Shown: positions 37,692 through 46,964 of the stretch, in pieces
How positions within the stretch are numbered: the stretch's first letter is position 1
How the letters are laid out: each line of letters opens with the position of its first letter
NCBI GenBank assembly: GCA_034506255.1
Contig: JAPDPX010000009.1
Location: forward strand, 124,001-188,000
Reading direction: 5' to 3'
From: a candidate division KSB1 bacterium
GTDB lineage: Bacteria > Zhuqueibacterota > Zhuqueibacteria > Zhuqueibacterales > Zhuqueibacteraceae
DNA: 64,000 nt
Notes under the pieces: generated by a model
Databases searched by the model: none
What the model was told of the DNA's origin: nothing
What the model saw: only the letters and a program-made list of their open reading frames with translations
Position numbers and translations under genes: made by a program

Positions 37692-39638
37692 ATGTTCACA
37701 CTCTCTGTAATTCACTGGAGCGTGGCGGGTAAATCCGAAGGCGCGCCGCAAAGCAGTGCGGCCGCTGACGAGGCCACGCTTGCTGCTGCTCACCAAACTG
37801 CGTCGCTGGCAAAGGGTATCGGCATGAGCTACGATCCCACCACCAAAGTTGTCGCGAAGAAAGACTTGCAAGAGACGGTCGAGTATTCCGAAGAAGAAAA
37901 GAAAAATTTCGAGCGCCTTTACGAAGACACCCTGTCGGAATTCGTCGAGGGCCAGCTCGTCACCGGCAAAATCCTCGCCATCAACAACCGGGAGGTCGCC
38001 GTTGACATCGGCTTCAAAAGTGAGGGGGTCATTCCGATCGAAGAGTTTGCGGATCCGAAGAGCTTGAAAATCGGCGATGATATCGAAGTGTTTCTCGACA
38101 ATGTCGAAGACCAGGACGGCCAACTGGTGCTCTCCAAAAAGAAGGCCGATTTCATGCGGGTGTGGGAGCGCGTGCTGGCGGCGTATGAAAAGGGTGAGAT
38201 TCTGCAGGGCCGCTGCACCCGCCGCATCAAGGGCGGCATCGTGGTCGATCTCATGGGCATCGACGCCTTCCTGCCCGGCTCGCAGATCGATCTGAAGCCG
38301 ATCCGCGATTTTGACGCCTACATCGGGCAGGTGATGGACTTTCGCGTGGTCAAGGTCAACGAACTGCGCAAGAACATCGTGGTCTCCCATCGCGTGCTGG
38401 TGGAAGAAGCCATGTCGGAACAGCGCGCCCGCATCCTGGAGAATCTCGCCAAGGGCCAGGTGTTGGAGGGCACGGTGAAGAACATCACCGACTTCGGAGT
38501 GTTCATCGACCTCGGTGGCGTCGATGGCCTGTTGCACATCAACGACCTGTCGTGGGGCCGCGTCAGCCATCCCTCCGAAATTGTCTCCCTGGATCAAAAG
38601 ATCAAGGTGCAGGTGCTGGACTTCAACGAGGCCAAGGACCGCATCTCGCTCGGCCTCAAGCAATTGCAGCCGCATCCCTGGGTGGATGTCGACAAGAAAT
38701 ATCCGGTCGGCTCGGTGGTGCGCGGCAAAGTCGTCAGCATCTCCGACTACGGCGCCTTCGTGGAACTGGAGCGCGGCGTCGAGGGCTTGATCCACATCTC
38801 CGAGATGAGCTGGACGCAGCACATCCGCCATCCCAGCAAGATCGTATCAGTGGGCGAAATGGTGGATGCCAAAGTCCTGAATGTCGACCTGGAGGAGCGC
38901 AAGATCTCGCTCGGCTTGAAGCAACTCGAGCCCGATCCCTGGGATGACATTGAACAGAAGTATCCGCTGGGCTCGCACCAGCGCGGCGTCGTGCGCAATC
39001 TCACCAACTTTGGCGCCTTCGTGGAATTGGAGGAAGGCATCGACGGTTTGGTGCACATCTCCGATCTCTCCTGGACCAAGAAGATCCGCCATCCCGGTGA
39101 AGTGGTGAAGAAGGGCGATGAGGTCGAGGTGGTGGTGTTGAATGTGGACAAGGCCAACCGCCGCATCTCGCTGGGCTACAAGCAGACGAAAGAAAACCCG
39201 TGGGAGGTGTTCGAGAAGGACTACGGCGTGCACACCCGCACCACCGGCAAGATCGTGCGCATGATCGACAAGGGTGTCATCGTCGAGCTGCCGGCGGAAG
39301 TTGACGGCTTCGTGCCGCTCTCGCATCTGGCCAAACCCAACCTGACCAAGCCCGCGGACGGTTATGCCGTGGGTGACACGCTGGAGCTGGTGGTGATCGA
39401 ATTCAACAAGGACAACAAGAAGATCATCCTCTCCGAGCGTCTCGCCAAGGACCAGCCGGAGAGCGAAGGCGGCAGGCGCAAAGGCAAACGTGGCCGCAAG
39501 GCGGAAAGCCAGGAGACGCCGGCAGAGAAGCCGCGCGTCGAGGTCGTCTCCGAGGAGGAAAAAGCGGCGTTTGACGCCGCGATGACCCCGGGCGGGACCG
39601 TGGCGGCGGAGCAGCCGAATCCATCTGCCGGCAATTAA
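37692..39638 (+). CDS. rpsA: 30S ribosomal protein S1
   Basis: Binds mRNA and brings it to the 30S subunit. Six S1 repeats are visible: VTGKILAINNREVAVDIGFKSEGVIP, LQGRCTRRIKGGIVVDLMGIDAFLPG, LEGTVKNITDFGVFIDLGGVDGLLH, VRGKVVSISDYGAFVELERGVEGLIH, QRGVVRNLTNFGAFVELEEGIDGLVH and TTGKIVRMIDKGVIVELPAEVDGFVP. The C-terminus is a basic RRKGKRGRK tail followed by an acidic one. 648 residues from ATG 37692; AAAAGGAGG lies 12 bases upstream. ATG 37827 would remove an unconserved 45-residue lead. Each internal repeat's sequence was shortened in reading but all six are complete. Confidence 0.95.
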   Translation: MFTLSVIHWSVAGKSEGAPQSSAAADEATLAAAHQTASLAKGIGMSYDPTTKVVAKKDLQETVEYSEEEKKNFERLYEDTLSEFVEGQLVTGKILAINNREVAVDIGFKSEGVIPIEEFADPKSLKIGDDIEVFLDNVEDQDGQLVLSKKKADFMRVWERVLAAYEKGEILQGRCTRRIKGGIVVDLMGIDAFLPGSQIDLKPIRDFDAYIGQVMDFRVVKVNELRKNIVVSHRVLVEEAMSEQRARILENLAKGQVLEGTVKNITDFGVFIDLGGVDGLLHINDLSWGRVSHPSEIVSLDQKIKVQVLDFNEAKDRISLGLKQLQPHPWVDVDKKYPVGSVVRGKVVSISDYGAFVELERGVEGLIHISEMSWTQHIRHPSKIVSVGEMVDAKVLNVDLEERKISLGLKQLEPDPWDDIEQKYPLGSHQRGVVRNLTNFGAFVELEEGIDGLVHISDLSWTKKIRHPGEVVKKGDEVEVVVLNVDKANRRISLGYKQTKENPWEVFEKDYGVHTRTTGKIVRMIDKGVIVELPAEVDGFVPLSHLAKPNLTKPADGYAVGDTLELVVIEFNKDNKKIILSERLAKDQPESEGGRRKGKRGRKAESQETPAEKPRVEVVSEEEKAAFDAAMTPGGTVAAEQPNPSAGN

Positions 39639-39718
39639 GTCGCAAGTCATGCAAACCAGCGGGGTGGAGCAGCCCTCCCCCCGCTGGGGAGTACCCGCTG
39701 TTGCTCGAGGAGGGGCAG

Positions 39719-40519
39719 ATGCCAAGATTCCGCTGCGGGCTTTCATGTGCCAGCCTTCTTGTTGCCGCCCTGTTGTTTCCCGCCCCCTTGCGCAGCCAAA
39801 TCTCCGAGGAAGAAATCAAGGCGATGCTGGCCGCCAACGAGCTGAGCGCCGCCCGTGCCAGGGTGAAGACGGCCTGCCGCCAGAATCCCGCCTCCGCGGT
39901 GGCGGCCTATTATTGCGCGCTGCTCGAAGAGAACGGCGAAACCGCGCTCACCCTTTTTCAGGAAGTCGCCCGCAGGTTTTCGACCTCGGAGTATGCCGGC
40001 CGCGCGCGCTATCAGATCGGACAATATTACTTTGCCCGCGGCAATTACCGCCGGGCGCGCGAGGCCTATTGGGAAGTGGTGCGATTGTTTCCCGCCTCGG
40101 AGTTGGCGGCACCGGCCGCCTATCACGCCGCCAAAGCCCTCGCCATTTTGGGGGAAAATGCCGCGGCGCAGCAGGAGTTGACCGCCTTCCTGCAGCAATA
40201 TCCGCAGAGCAAACTGGCGACCCTGGCGCGCCAGGATCTCGCTGAACTGCCGCCCGTCCGCCAGGCAAAGCCCCCGGCCAAAATCTCCTACACCGTGCAG
40301 ACCGGCGCCTTCGTGCAAAAATCCAATGCCGTGGCACAGCAGAAGCGTTTGCGCCAGGCGGGATACAGGGCCTCGGTCAGCGAGAAGTGGGAGGGCAACA
40401 CCAAGTACTATGTTGTCCGGGTGGGGGAATTTCGCACGCGCGAGCAGGCACGCGAGTTGGCCGAGCGCCTCCACCGCAGGCACAACCTGAAGGGCAGTGT
40501 GGTGCAGAAGGAGAATTGA
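39719..40519 (+). CDS. Exported TPR and SPOR-domain protein
   Basis: A 266-residue protein. Residues 5-26 are a signal peptide (GLSCASLLVAALLFPAPLRSQ). Residues 30-185 are TPR-like repeats (YQIGQYYFARGNYRRAREAYWEVVRLFP). Residues 195-262 are a SPOR domain (ISYTVQTGAFVQKSNAVAQQ...YYVVRVGEFRTREQARELAERL). SPOR domains bind denuded peptidoglycan glycans at division septa, so a cell-wall or division role is likely. The ATG at 39719 has GGAGGGG four bases upstream and is chosen over 39701. It follows rpsA by 80 bp. Confidence 0.88.
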   Translation: MPRFRCGLSCASLLVAALLFPAPLRSQISEEEIKAMLAANELSAARARVKTACRQNPASAVAAYYCALLEENGETALTLFQEVARRFSTSEYAGRARYQIGQYYFARGNYRRAREAYWEVVRLFPASELAAPAAYHAAKALAILGENAAAQQELTAFLQQYPQSKLATLARQDLAELPPVRQAKPPAKISYTVQTGAFVQKSNAVAQQKRLRQAGYRASVSEKWEGNTKYYVVRVGEFRTREQARELAERLHRRHNLKGSVVQKEN

Positions 40520-40758
40520 CGGCCCGCTTGGCCGCGCCCGCACACCTCGAGCGTCTGACCAGCCGAGGTGAACATGGCGAGTAACGAAAAACAGCGCGCG
40601 AAACGATCACCCCGGCGCTGAGCGACCGCATCGTCACGAAGATTTTTTAAACGTGAAGCCGCCGGGCCGCAGGGAAAAACCCTGCCGGCTCGCGGGCGCC
40701 ATGTCCCGTTTGGCTTTTGCCCGGGCATGGAAAACCATAAGTATTTCACGGCAAAACC

Positions 40759-40800
40759 CGAAGGACGCGACGTTTCATCTTTTTATCCCGGCGTCCTTCG
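40759..40800. other. Inverted repeat upstream of moeA
   Basis: CGAAGGACGC at 40759-40768 and GCGTCCTTCG at 40791-40800 are perfect 10-bp arms with a 22-base A+T-rich loop. It lies 34 bp before the moeA start. Could be a terminator for the preceding gene without a T-tract, or a leader structure. Confidence 0.5.
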
Positions 40801-40834
40801 CCTTGAGAATCTAATTGCGACTGCAGGCTGCGCC

Positions 40835-42046
40835 ATGATCCCCCTTCAACAAGCCGTTGAGCTGGTCATGCAAAACACCGGCCGGTTGCCGGCCGAGACG
40901 GTCGACTTACTGCAAGCCGCCGGCCGCGTGCTGGCCGAAGAGATTATCTCCGATCGCGACCAGCCGCCGTTTGCCCGCAGCAGCATGGATGGTTATGCGC
41001 TGCGCGCCGCGGATGTCGCGCCGGCACCGGTGCAGTTGCAGGTCGTGGGTTTTATCCCCGCCGGTACTTTTCCTGATTTTCAAATTCAGCAAGGCCAGGC
41101 TGCCAAGATCATGACCGGCGCGCCGTTGCCAGCAGGCGCGGACAGTGTGCAGATGATTGAAAAGACCCGCCCGGCTGCCGGTGATCGTGTCGAAGTTTTG
41201 GAGGCGGTGCCCCCGGGCCATAATGTCTCGCCGCAAGGAAGTGAGGCGGCCGCCGGCCAGGTTGTTGCCAGAGCTGGCAGCTTCGTTTCACCCGCGGTTA
41301 TCGGCCTGCTGGCTGCGGTGGGAAAGAGCCGGGTGCGGGTATATCGGCGGCCTGCGGTGGCCATTATTGCCACGGGTGACGAGCTGGTCGAAATCGATCA
41401 AACGCCGAAACTCGGCCAAATTCGCAACTCCAACAGCTTTGCACTGGCGGCGCAGGTTGCCCGGCTGGGCGCCACTGCCAGGCTGTGGGGGATGGCGCGC
41501 GACCAGCAGCAGCAGATTCGGGAGTTGCTGCAGCGCGGACTGGCGTGCGAGGTGGTGGTGCTCACCGGCGGTGTGTCGATGGGCGATCTGGATTTGGTGG
41601 AGGACGTGTTCCAGGAGTTGGGGCTGCAAATCCATTTCAACAAAGTCGCGGTCAAGCCGGGCAAGCCCGTGGTGTTTGCCACCTGCGGAGACAAGTTGGT
41701 TTTTGGACTGCCCGGCAATCCCGTCTCGGCGGCCACCACGTTCGAGTTGCTGGTGCGGCCGGCAATCCGCAAGCTCATGGGTTTTTCAGTCTACTCGAAT
41801 CAAATCGTCGCGGCGCAACTGGAAGCGCCGATCATCAACCGGTCGCAGCGGGAGTATTATGCGCCGGCCACGGCCTGGTATGATGGCCGGCAGTTTCGTG
41901 TGCGCCCGCTCGCTTCAAAAGGCAGCGGCGATCAGGTCACCTATGCGCAGAGCAATTGCTATTTGATCTGCCCGCGGGAGGTGGTGGAGCTGCACGCCGG
42001 CGAGACGGTGAGAGTCATGTTGCGCCCGGAGTTTTTTTCTTGTTAG
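40835..42046 (+). CDS. moeA: Molybdopterin molybdenumtransferase MoeA
   Basis: Inserts molybdenum into adenylylated molybdopterin. Landmarks over 403 residues: PPFARSSMDGYALRAADV, KIMTGAPLPAGADSVQMIE, the VSPQGSEAAAG region, PAVAIIATGDELVE, IRNSNSF, VVLTGGVSMGDLDLVED, KVAVKPGKPVVFA, and FGLPGNPVSAATTFELLVRP. All match MoeA. A longer frame from 40727 adds 36 residues that do not look like MoeA. No strong ribosome binding site. It is 37 kb from mobA with no molybdoenzyme between them. A family A element starts two bases after the stop codon. Confidence 0.95.
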   Translation: MIPLQQAVELVMQNTGRLPAETVDLLQAAGRVLAEEIISDRDQPPFARSSMDGYALRAADVAPAPVQLQVVGFIPAGTFPDFQIQQGQAAKIMTGAPLPAGADSVQMIEKTRPAAGDRVEVLEAVPPGHNVSPQGSEAAAGQVVARAGSFVSPAVIGLLAAVGKSRVRVYRRPAVAIIATGDELVEIDQTPKLGQIRNSNSFALAAQVARLGATARLWGMARDQQQQIRELLQRGLACEVVVLTGGVSMGDLDLVEDVFQELGLQIHFNKVAVKPGKPVVFATCGDKLVFGLPGNPVSAATTFELLVRPAIRKLMGFSVYSNQIVAAQLEAPIINRSQREYYAPATAWYDGRQFRVRPLASKGSGDQVTYAQSNCYLICPREVVELHAGETVRVMLRPEFFSC

Positions 42047-42048
42047 TG

Positions 42049-42315
42049 CCTGAATTTTGCATGCTGGCTTGCTGTTGCCCGGGAGAAATGGCGTGTTCAC
42101 AAAACTCCGTTAGGAGTGAACTGTTTGTAGCCATGGGCTCCTGACGAAGTTTTGGGAAATGCGATATGCAGCTTTACTAAAAACAGTTCACTCCTGCCGG
42201 AGCTGACAGCACGTTCGCCCGCAAAATTTTTTATGCACCACCCCTTAGGTGGTTGGCCGTGGCGATCTAAGCGGCGTTTCTCGTGAAGAAAGCCAATCTG
42301 GGTGCAAAATTCAGG
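42049..42315 (+). repeat. Family A MITE-like element, copy 3, with 5-bp target duplication
   Basis: Perfect 13-bp terminal inverted repeats, CCTGAATTTTGCA and TGCAAAATTCAGG, flanked by perfect 5-bp direct repeats TAGTG (42044-42048 and 42316-42320). The left TAGTG includes the moeA stop codon. Inside, ACTCCGTTAGGAGTGAACTG (from 42104) is inverted as CAGTTCACTCCTGCCGGAG, and a CACCACCCCTTAGGTGG hairpin lies near 42236. No coding frame. This is the best-preserved copy. Confidence 0.88.
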
Positions 42316-42487
42316 TAGTGTGTCTGTCCGCAATTGGGAACGCTTTCGCGAATGCTCCGGCCGCGGCCTGGTCGTTGCCTCAAAGCCCTTTGTGCCGTCA
42401 CGACATACACCGCTTCTGATCTGATGCCAGTTCGGTTTCAGGATATGAGTGACAGGAAGTTGAAGCCCGCAGGAAGGCACGGGCGTG

Positions 42488-42514
42488 AAAAAAAAGCCAC
42501 GGCAGTGCCGTGGC
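42488..42514 (-). terminator. Rho-independent terminator of the GlsB-like gene
   Basis: On the minus strand GGCCACGGCA / TGCCGTGGC forms a tight hairpin followed by TTTTTTTT. It lies 29 bp after the stop of the minus-strand gene. Confidence 0.9.
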
Positions 42515-42542
42515 CATTTCTTGCCGCGAGCCGCAGGGCGCA

Positions 42543-42785
42543 TCAGGCCTTTTTGACCACGCCGATGAGCCAGAGCAGCACAATGGCGCCCACCACTGCC
42601 ATCACCAGCGAGCCGATCAGGCCATAGGCTTCAATGCTGAGTACGTCGAAGATGAAACCGCCCAGCAGCGCGCCGATGACGCCGACCACCAGATTGCCGA
42701 CGATACCGAGCCCTCTGCCTTTCATGATCCTTCCCGCCAGCCAGCCTGCTGCCAGACCAATCAACAAAAACCAGAGTGTGCTCAT
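42543..42785 (-). CDS. GlsB/YeaQ/YmgE family membrane protein
   Basis: An 80-residue protein with three hydrophobic helices: LWFLLIGLAAGWLAGRIM, LVVGVIGALLGGFIF and GLIGSLVMAVVGAIVLLWLIGV. This is the GlsB/YeaQ/YmgE (transglycosylase-associated) pattern, an inner-membrane family often linked to stress; molecular function unknown. Only gene on this strand between 27 and 63 kb. It has its own terminator, and its promoter must lie in 42786-42908. Confidence 0.93.
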   Translation of the reverse strand: MSTLWFLLIGLAAGWLAGRIMKGRGLGIVGNLVVGVIGALLGGFIFDVLSIEAYGLIGSLVMAVVGAIVLLWLIGVVKKA

Positions 42786-42908
42786 CTCTCTGCCTCCGGT
42801 TGCGTGAGTGAGGAAATGTTGGAATTGTACGGCACATATTGCACAGCCGATCCGGCAAAGTCAAGTCCGGCATTGCGGCACACGGTCCGCCGCCGGACGG
42901 CCGCTGGC

Positions 42909-42937
42909 TTGACTCTCAGCGCCTCGATGCGTATATT
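42909..42937 (+). promoter_or_regulatory. Predicted promoter of the DUF4139 gene
   Basis: TTGACT at 42909-42914 and TATATT at 42932-42937 with a 17-bp spacer, then GCCCGGC. It would leave a leader of about 260 bases before the ATG at 43208, so another start or a leader structure is possible. Confidence 0.55.
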
Positions 42938-43207
42938 GCCCGGCATTCGCGGTGAGCGCTTGCCTGGTGGGCACCGGAGGTACAAGGCGCATTTTTCGAG
43001 CCGGGTGGAATAAAGCGGCAGTTTCGCCGTACTCTCAACAGTCCGGATCAGCACCGGCTGCGGATTCCTGGCAGGCGGTGACACCGGTTGCGCGGAAGAG
43101 GCAATCGCGTCATTTCCATCCGGACGGTTATCAGCCCGGCCCAAGCCGGAAAAGTCACTGACTGCCTCGGATTGAGGCGCATGAATCCACGGGAACGGAA
43201 CAATACC

Positions 43208-44569
43208 ATGAACCGCGAAAAACTCACCGCCGCTGGCGCGCTGTTGACCTTCATTTTGAGTGTGACCGCCGTGCAAGCCCAAAAGAGCAATGTCCGCGTC
43301 ACGATCTATAATGAGAATCTCGCGCTGGTGCATGAGATGCGCGAGATCGAGCTGCCCAAGCCCGCCGGGGTCTGCTCGTTTCGTGACGTCGCCGCACAAA
43401 TCGACCCCACTTCCGTGCATTTCAAATCGCTGTCGCATCCCACCGCGGTGCGCGTGCTGGAACAGAATTTCGAATATGATCTGGTGAGTGCCGATCGCAT
43501 TCTGCAGCGCTACCTGGATCAAAAGGTGCAACTCAGCACCCGGCAGGGCGGCACGGTCAGCGGCACGCTGCTGAATGCGGCCGGCAACCTCGTGCTGCAG
43601 GCGGAAGACGGCACGATCAAAATTCTCAACAGCAGCGAGATCGTGGCCACGGATTTGCCGAAACTGCCTGAGGGCTTGATCACGCGGCCGACGCTGGTGT
43701 GGCTGGTTGCCAACGACGGCCCGGCCCGGCAGCGCGTCGAAGTCTCCTATCTTACCACCGGCCTGGCCTGGCATGCCGAATATGTCGGCGTGCTGCATGA
43801 AAATGACGCCCGCCTGAGCCTGACGGGCTGGGTGTCGATTGAAAACAATTGCGGTGCAACCTTTCCGGAGGCGCAGTTGCTGCTGGTGGCCGGCTCGATT
43901 CATCGTGCCGAGGTGCCGCGGCCGCTGCCCAGGCAAATGCGGACCATGGAAATGATGGCGGCGGCCGGCGCCGGTTTCGAGGAGAAGGAGTTTTTCGAAT
44001 ATCATCTCTACACCCTGGGACGCGCGGCCACGCTCAAAGACCGTCAGGTGAAGCAAATCGAGCTGATTCCTGCCTGTCAGACGCCGGTGAAGAAGGAGTA
44101 CACCTACGATGGCTCGCGGGATCCCAGGAAGGTCAAAGTCACGCTGCGTTTCAAGAACAGCCAGCAAAACGGTCTGGGGCTGGCGTTGCCGGCCGGCAAG
44201 TTTCGCCTGTACAAGCCCGAAGGCGGAGCGCAAGTTTTGGTGGGGGAGGATTTCATCGATCATACGCCACGGGATGAAGAAGTGCGGCTGAAGGTCGGTG
44301 ATGCCTTCGATCTCGTCGGTGAGCGCACCGTGCTGAGCACGCGCAAAGTCGGCGACCGCGCCGAGGAGAGCGAAGTCAAGATCGAAATCCGCAACCACAA
44401 GGATGAAGCCGTGACGGTGAATGTGCTCGAGCATTTCCATGGCGACTGGACCATCCGCCGCGAGAGCGCGGCACACACCAAGAAGGATGCCACCACGGCA
44501 GAATGGACGCTGGCGGTGCCGGCGCGCGGCCGGGCGGAAGTTACCTACACCTGCTTTCGCACCTGGTAG
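43208..44569 (+). CDS. DUF4139 domain-containing exported protein
   Basis: A 453-residue protein with signal peptide LTAAGALLTFILSVTAVQAQ at residues 6-25. The DUF4139 pattern follows: RVTIYNENLALVHEMREIELP, DVAAQIDPTSVHFKSL, NFEYDLVSADRILQRYLDQKV, the strand LLNAAGNLVLQAEDG, WLVANDGPARQRVEVSYLTTGLAWHAEYVGVL and the LTGWVSIENNCGATFPEAQLLLVAG block. It is a mostly beta-strand periplasmic or surface protein family of unknown function. ATG 43208 gives the signal peptide directly; longer frames do not. recG starts 110 bp downstream. Confidence 0.88.
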   Translation: MNREKLTAAGALLTFILSVTAVQAQKSNVRVTIYNENLALVHEMREIELPKPAGVCSFRDVAAQIDPTSVHFKSLSHPTAVRVLEQNFEYDLVSADRILQRYLDQKVQLSTRQGGTVSGTLLNAAGNLVLQAEDGTIKILNSSEIVATDLPKLPEGLITRPTLVWLVANDGPARQRVEVSYLTTGLAWHAEYVGVLHENDARLSLTGWVSIENNCGATFPEAQLLLVAGSIHRAEVPRPLPRQMRTMEMMAAAGAGFEEKEFFEYHLYTLGRAATLKDRQVKQIELIPACQTPVKKEYTYDGSRDPRKVKVTLRFKNSQQNGLGLALPAGKFRLYKPEGGAQVLVGEDFIDHTPRDEEVRLKVGDAFDLVGERTVLSTRKVGDRAEESEVKIEIRNHKDEAVTVNVLEHFHGDWTIRRESAAHTKKDATTAEWTLAVPARGRAEVTYTCFRTW

Positions 44570-44682
44570 TTCCCCCTGTCCGCCGGATGGAATCTTCCCG
44601 TCCGGCCTCTGCGCCGGGTCTTGTGAGGCAACGACCGCGCCGTGCCGGAATATCGCCAGACGCCCCGGTGGCCAGGTGAGGC

Positions 44683-46857
44683 ATGCCCGCACGCCGCAGA
44701 GATGAGCGGATCAGTGATCCCATGAATCGCAGCACGATTGCACCCCCGGCCCTGACCAGTGCAGGCCGGGAGGCAACCACCACGCCCGTGCGCTACTTGC
44801 GCGGCTTGGGCGAAACCCGCAGCCGCGAGCTGGAGAAGATCGGCATCAAAACGATCGCCGATCTTTTGTTTTATTTGCCGCGGCGCTATCTCGACCGTTC
44901 CACCATTCTGCAATGCCGTGATTTGCGCGAGGGTGTGGCAGCCACGGTGGTCGGCAAGGTCATGTCCGGCCAAATCCTCTATGGCGGGCGCCGGCCGCGC
45001 TTCGAGCTGACGCTGGCGGACGGCACCGGCTTCATGAAGTGTGTGTGGTTCAACCGTGCCAATCTCTGGCCGAAGATTTTCAGCCGGGGGGAAAACGTCG
45101 CCTTTCACGGCAAGGTCACGTTCTTTGACGGCTACGCCATGATCCACCCGGATTTTGACAAGCTCGGCGAGGAGGGCGAGGCGCGCTTCCTGCACACCGG
45201 CAAGATCATCCCGCTTTATCGTTCCTCGGAAGCGTTGGGCAGGGTTGGGCTGGACAGCCGCGGGTTTCGCCGGTTGCTGCGCGTGGCGGTCGATGATTTT
45301 GCCCACACCCTGGTTGACCCGCTGCCCGCCGAGCTGCGCAGCCGTCACCGCCTGCTGCCGCTCGCCGAGGCGGTGGTGCAGATTCATTTCCCGGAAAGCG
45401 AGCAGGCCCTGGCCGCCGGCCGCCACCGCCTGAAGTTCGATGAACTGTTTTTTCTCGAGCTTTATCTCGCCTGTCGCAAGGCCGCGCTCACCACGGCGCA
45501 ACCGGGCATCAGTTTCACGGCCGTGGGCGAACGCACGCGGCAATTGGTGGAGAAACTGCCCTTCCAGCTGACGGAGGCGCAGCGCCGGGTGCTGCGCGAA
45601 ATCCGTGCTGATATGAAGGCGCCGCGGCCCATGCACCGTCTGCTGCAGGGCGATGTCGGCTCCGGCAAAACCGTGGTGGCGCTCCTCGCCATGCTGATGG
45701 CGGTGGAGAACGGCTATCAAGCCGCGCTGATGGCCCCCACGGAAATCCTCGCGGAACAGCATTATCTCACCAGCCATCACCTTCTCGAACAGCTCGGCGT
45801 AAACGTCGTGCTGCTGGTGGGCGGCCGGAAAAAAAGCGAGCGCGAACGGATATTGGAGATGATCGCGGGCGGCGAGGCGGCCATCGTGATCGGCACGCAT
45901 GCGCTGATTCAGGGCGGGGTGCAGTTTCACCGCCTGGGTTTGGTGGTGGTGGATGAACAGCACCGCTTCGGTGTGCTGCAACGCGCCGCGTTGCGCGAGA
46001 AGGGCGAACAGCCGGATGTGCTGGTGATGACCGCGACCCCGATTCCGCGCTCGCTGGCGATGACGCTTTACGGTGATCTCGAGGTATCGATCATCGACCA
46101 GTTGCCTGCCGGCCGCCGGCCGGTGCGCACGGCCTGGCGTTCCTCGCGCAAGCGGCAGCAGATTTATGAATTCGTGCGGCGCGAGGTGCTGAACGATTCG
46201 CAGGCCTATGTGGTTTTTCCGCTGGTGGAGGAGACGGAGAAAAGCGATCTCGCCGCGGCCAGGGAGAGCTACGAGGCCCTGCGGCAGGGCATCTTTCGCG
46301 ATCTCCATCCCGCCCTGCTGCATGGCCGCATGAAGGCGGCCGAGAAGGAAGCGGTGATGGCGGCCTTCAAGACGGGAGTGCACAAGGTGCTGGTGGCAAC
46401 CACGGTTATCGAGGTCGGTGTCGATGTGCCCAATGCCACGGTGATGGTGATTGAACATGCCGAGCGCTTCGGCCTGAGCCAACTGCATCAATTGCGCGGC
46501 CGCGTGGGCCGCGGCCCCCGGCAGTCTTATTGCATCCTGATTGCCGACGAGCCGGTGAACGAAGAGACGCGCAAACGGCTGCAAACGCTGGTAGACACCA
46601 CCGACGGCTTTCGCATTGCCGAGGCCGATCTGGAAATGCGCGGCCCGGGCGAGTTTTTCGGCACCCGGCAGCACGGCCTGCCCGGGCTGAAAATTGCCAA
46701 TCCCATCACCGATGGCCGCCTGCTGGTCGCCGCCCGCGAGGAGGCTTTCGCGCTGGCCAAACAGGACCCGCAATTGCAACGGCCGGAACATGGCGCGTTG
46801 CGCGCTCATTTGCTCCGCCATTATCGCGAACAGTTGGCCGCGCTGCACATCGGCTGA
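44683..46857 (+). CDS. recG: ATP-dependent DNA helicase RecG
   Basis: Remodels stalled replication forks and Holliday junctions. A 724-residue protein with the N-terminal wedge (VRYLRGLGETRSRELEKIGI, DLLFYLPRRYLDRS, then an OB-fold), Walker A GDVGSGKTVVALLAM, the DEQHRFGV box, MTATPIPRSLAMTLYGDLE and the C-terminal RGRVGRGPRQSYCIL and RGPGEFFGTRQHGLP blocks. All helicase motifs are intact. ATG 44722 is an alternative start that removes 13 residues. The downstream gene is 108 bp away with its own predicted promoter. Confidence 0.96.
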   Translation: MPARRRDERISDPMNRSTIAPPALTSAGREATTTPVRYLRGLGETRSRELEKIGIKTIADLLFYLPRRYLDRSTILQCRDLREGVAATVVGKVMSGQILYGGRRPRFELTLADGTGFMKCVWFNRANLWPKIFSRGENVAFHGKVTFFDGYAMIHPDFDKLGEEGEARFLHTGKIIPLYRSSEALGRVGLDSRGFRRLLRVAVDDFAHTLVDPLPAELRSRHRLLPLAEAVVQIHFPESEQALAAGRHRLKFDELFFLELYLACRKAALTTAQPGISFTAVGERTRQLVEKLPFQLTEAQRRVLREIRADMKAPRPMHRLLQGDVGSGKTVVALLAMLMAVENGYQAALMAPTEILAEQHYLTSHHLLEQLGVNVVLLVGGRKKSERERILEMIAGGEAAIVIGTHALIQGGVQFHRLGLVVVDEQHRFGVLQRAALREKGEQPDVLVMTATPIPRSLAMTLYGDLEVSIIDQLPAGRRPVRTAWRSSRKRQQIYEFVRREVLNDSQAYVVFPLVEETEKSDLAAARESYEALRQGIFRDLHPALLHGRMKAAEKEAVMAAFKTGVHKVLVATTVIEVGVDVPNATVMVIEHAERFGLSQLHQLRGRVGRGPRQSYCILIADEPVNEETRKRLQTLVDTTDGFRIAEADLEMRGPGEFFGTRQHGLPGLKIANPITDGRLLVAAREEAFALAKQDPQLQRPEHGALRAHLLRHYREQLAALHIG

Positions 46858-46866
46858 AATCAAACA

Positions 46867-46895
46867 TTGACATTGAGCAGGTCAACGGATAGATT
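46867..46895 (+). promoter_or_regulatory. Predicted promoter of the DUF2723 gene cluster
   Basis: TTGACA at 46867-46872, a 17-bp spacer, and TAGATT at 46890-46895. It lies 70 bp before the ATG at 46965 and just after the recG stop. Confidence 0.6.
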
Positions 46896-46964
46896 GAAGC
46901 CGCCATTGCCGCACCGCGCATGTGCTTCACCTCTGACACCTTTGGAAACAGGAGATAGTCTGCA

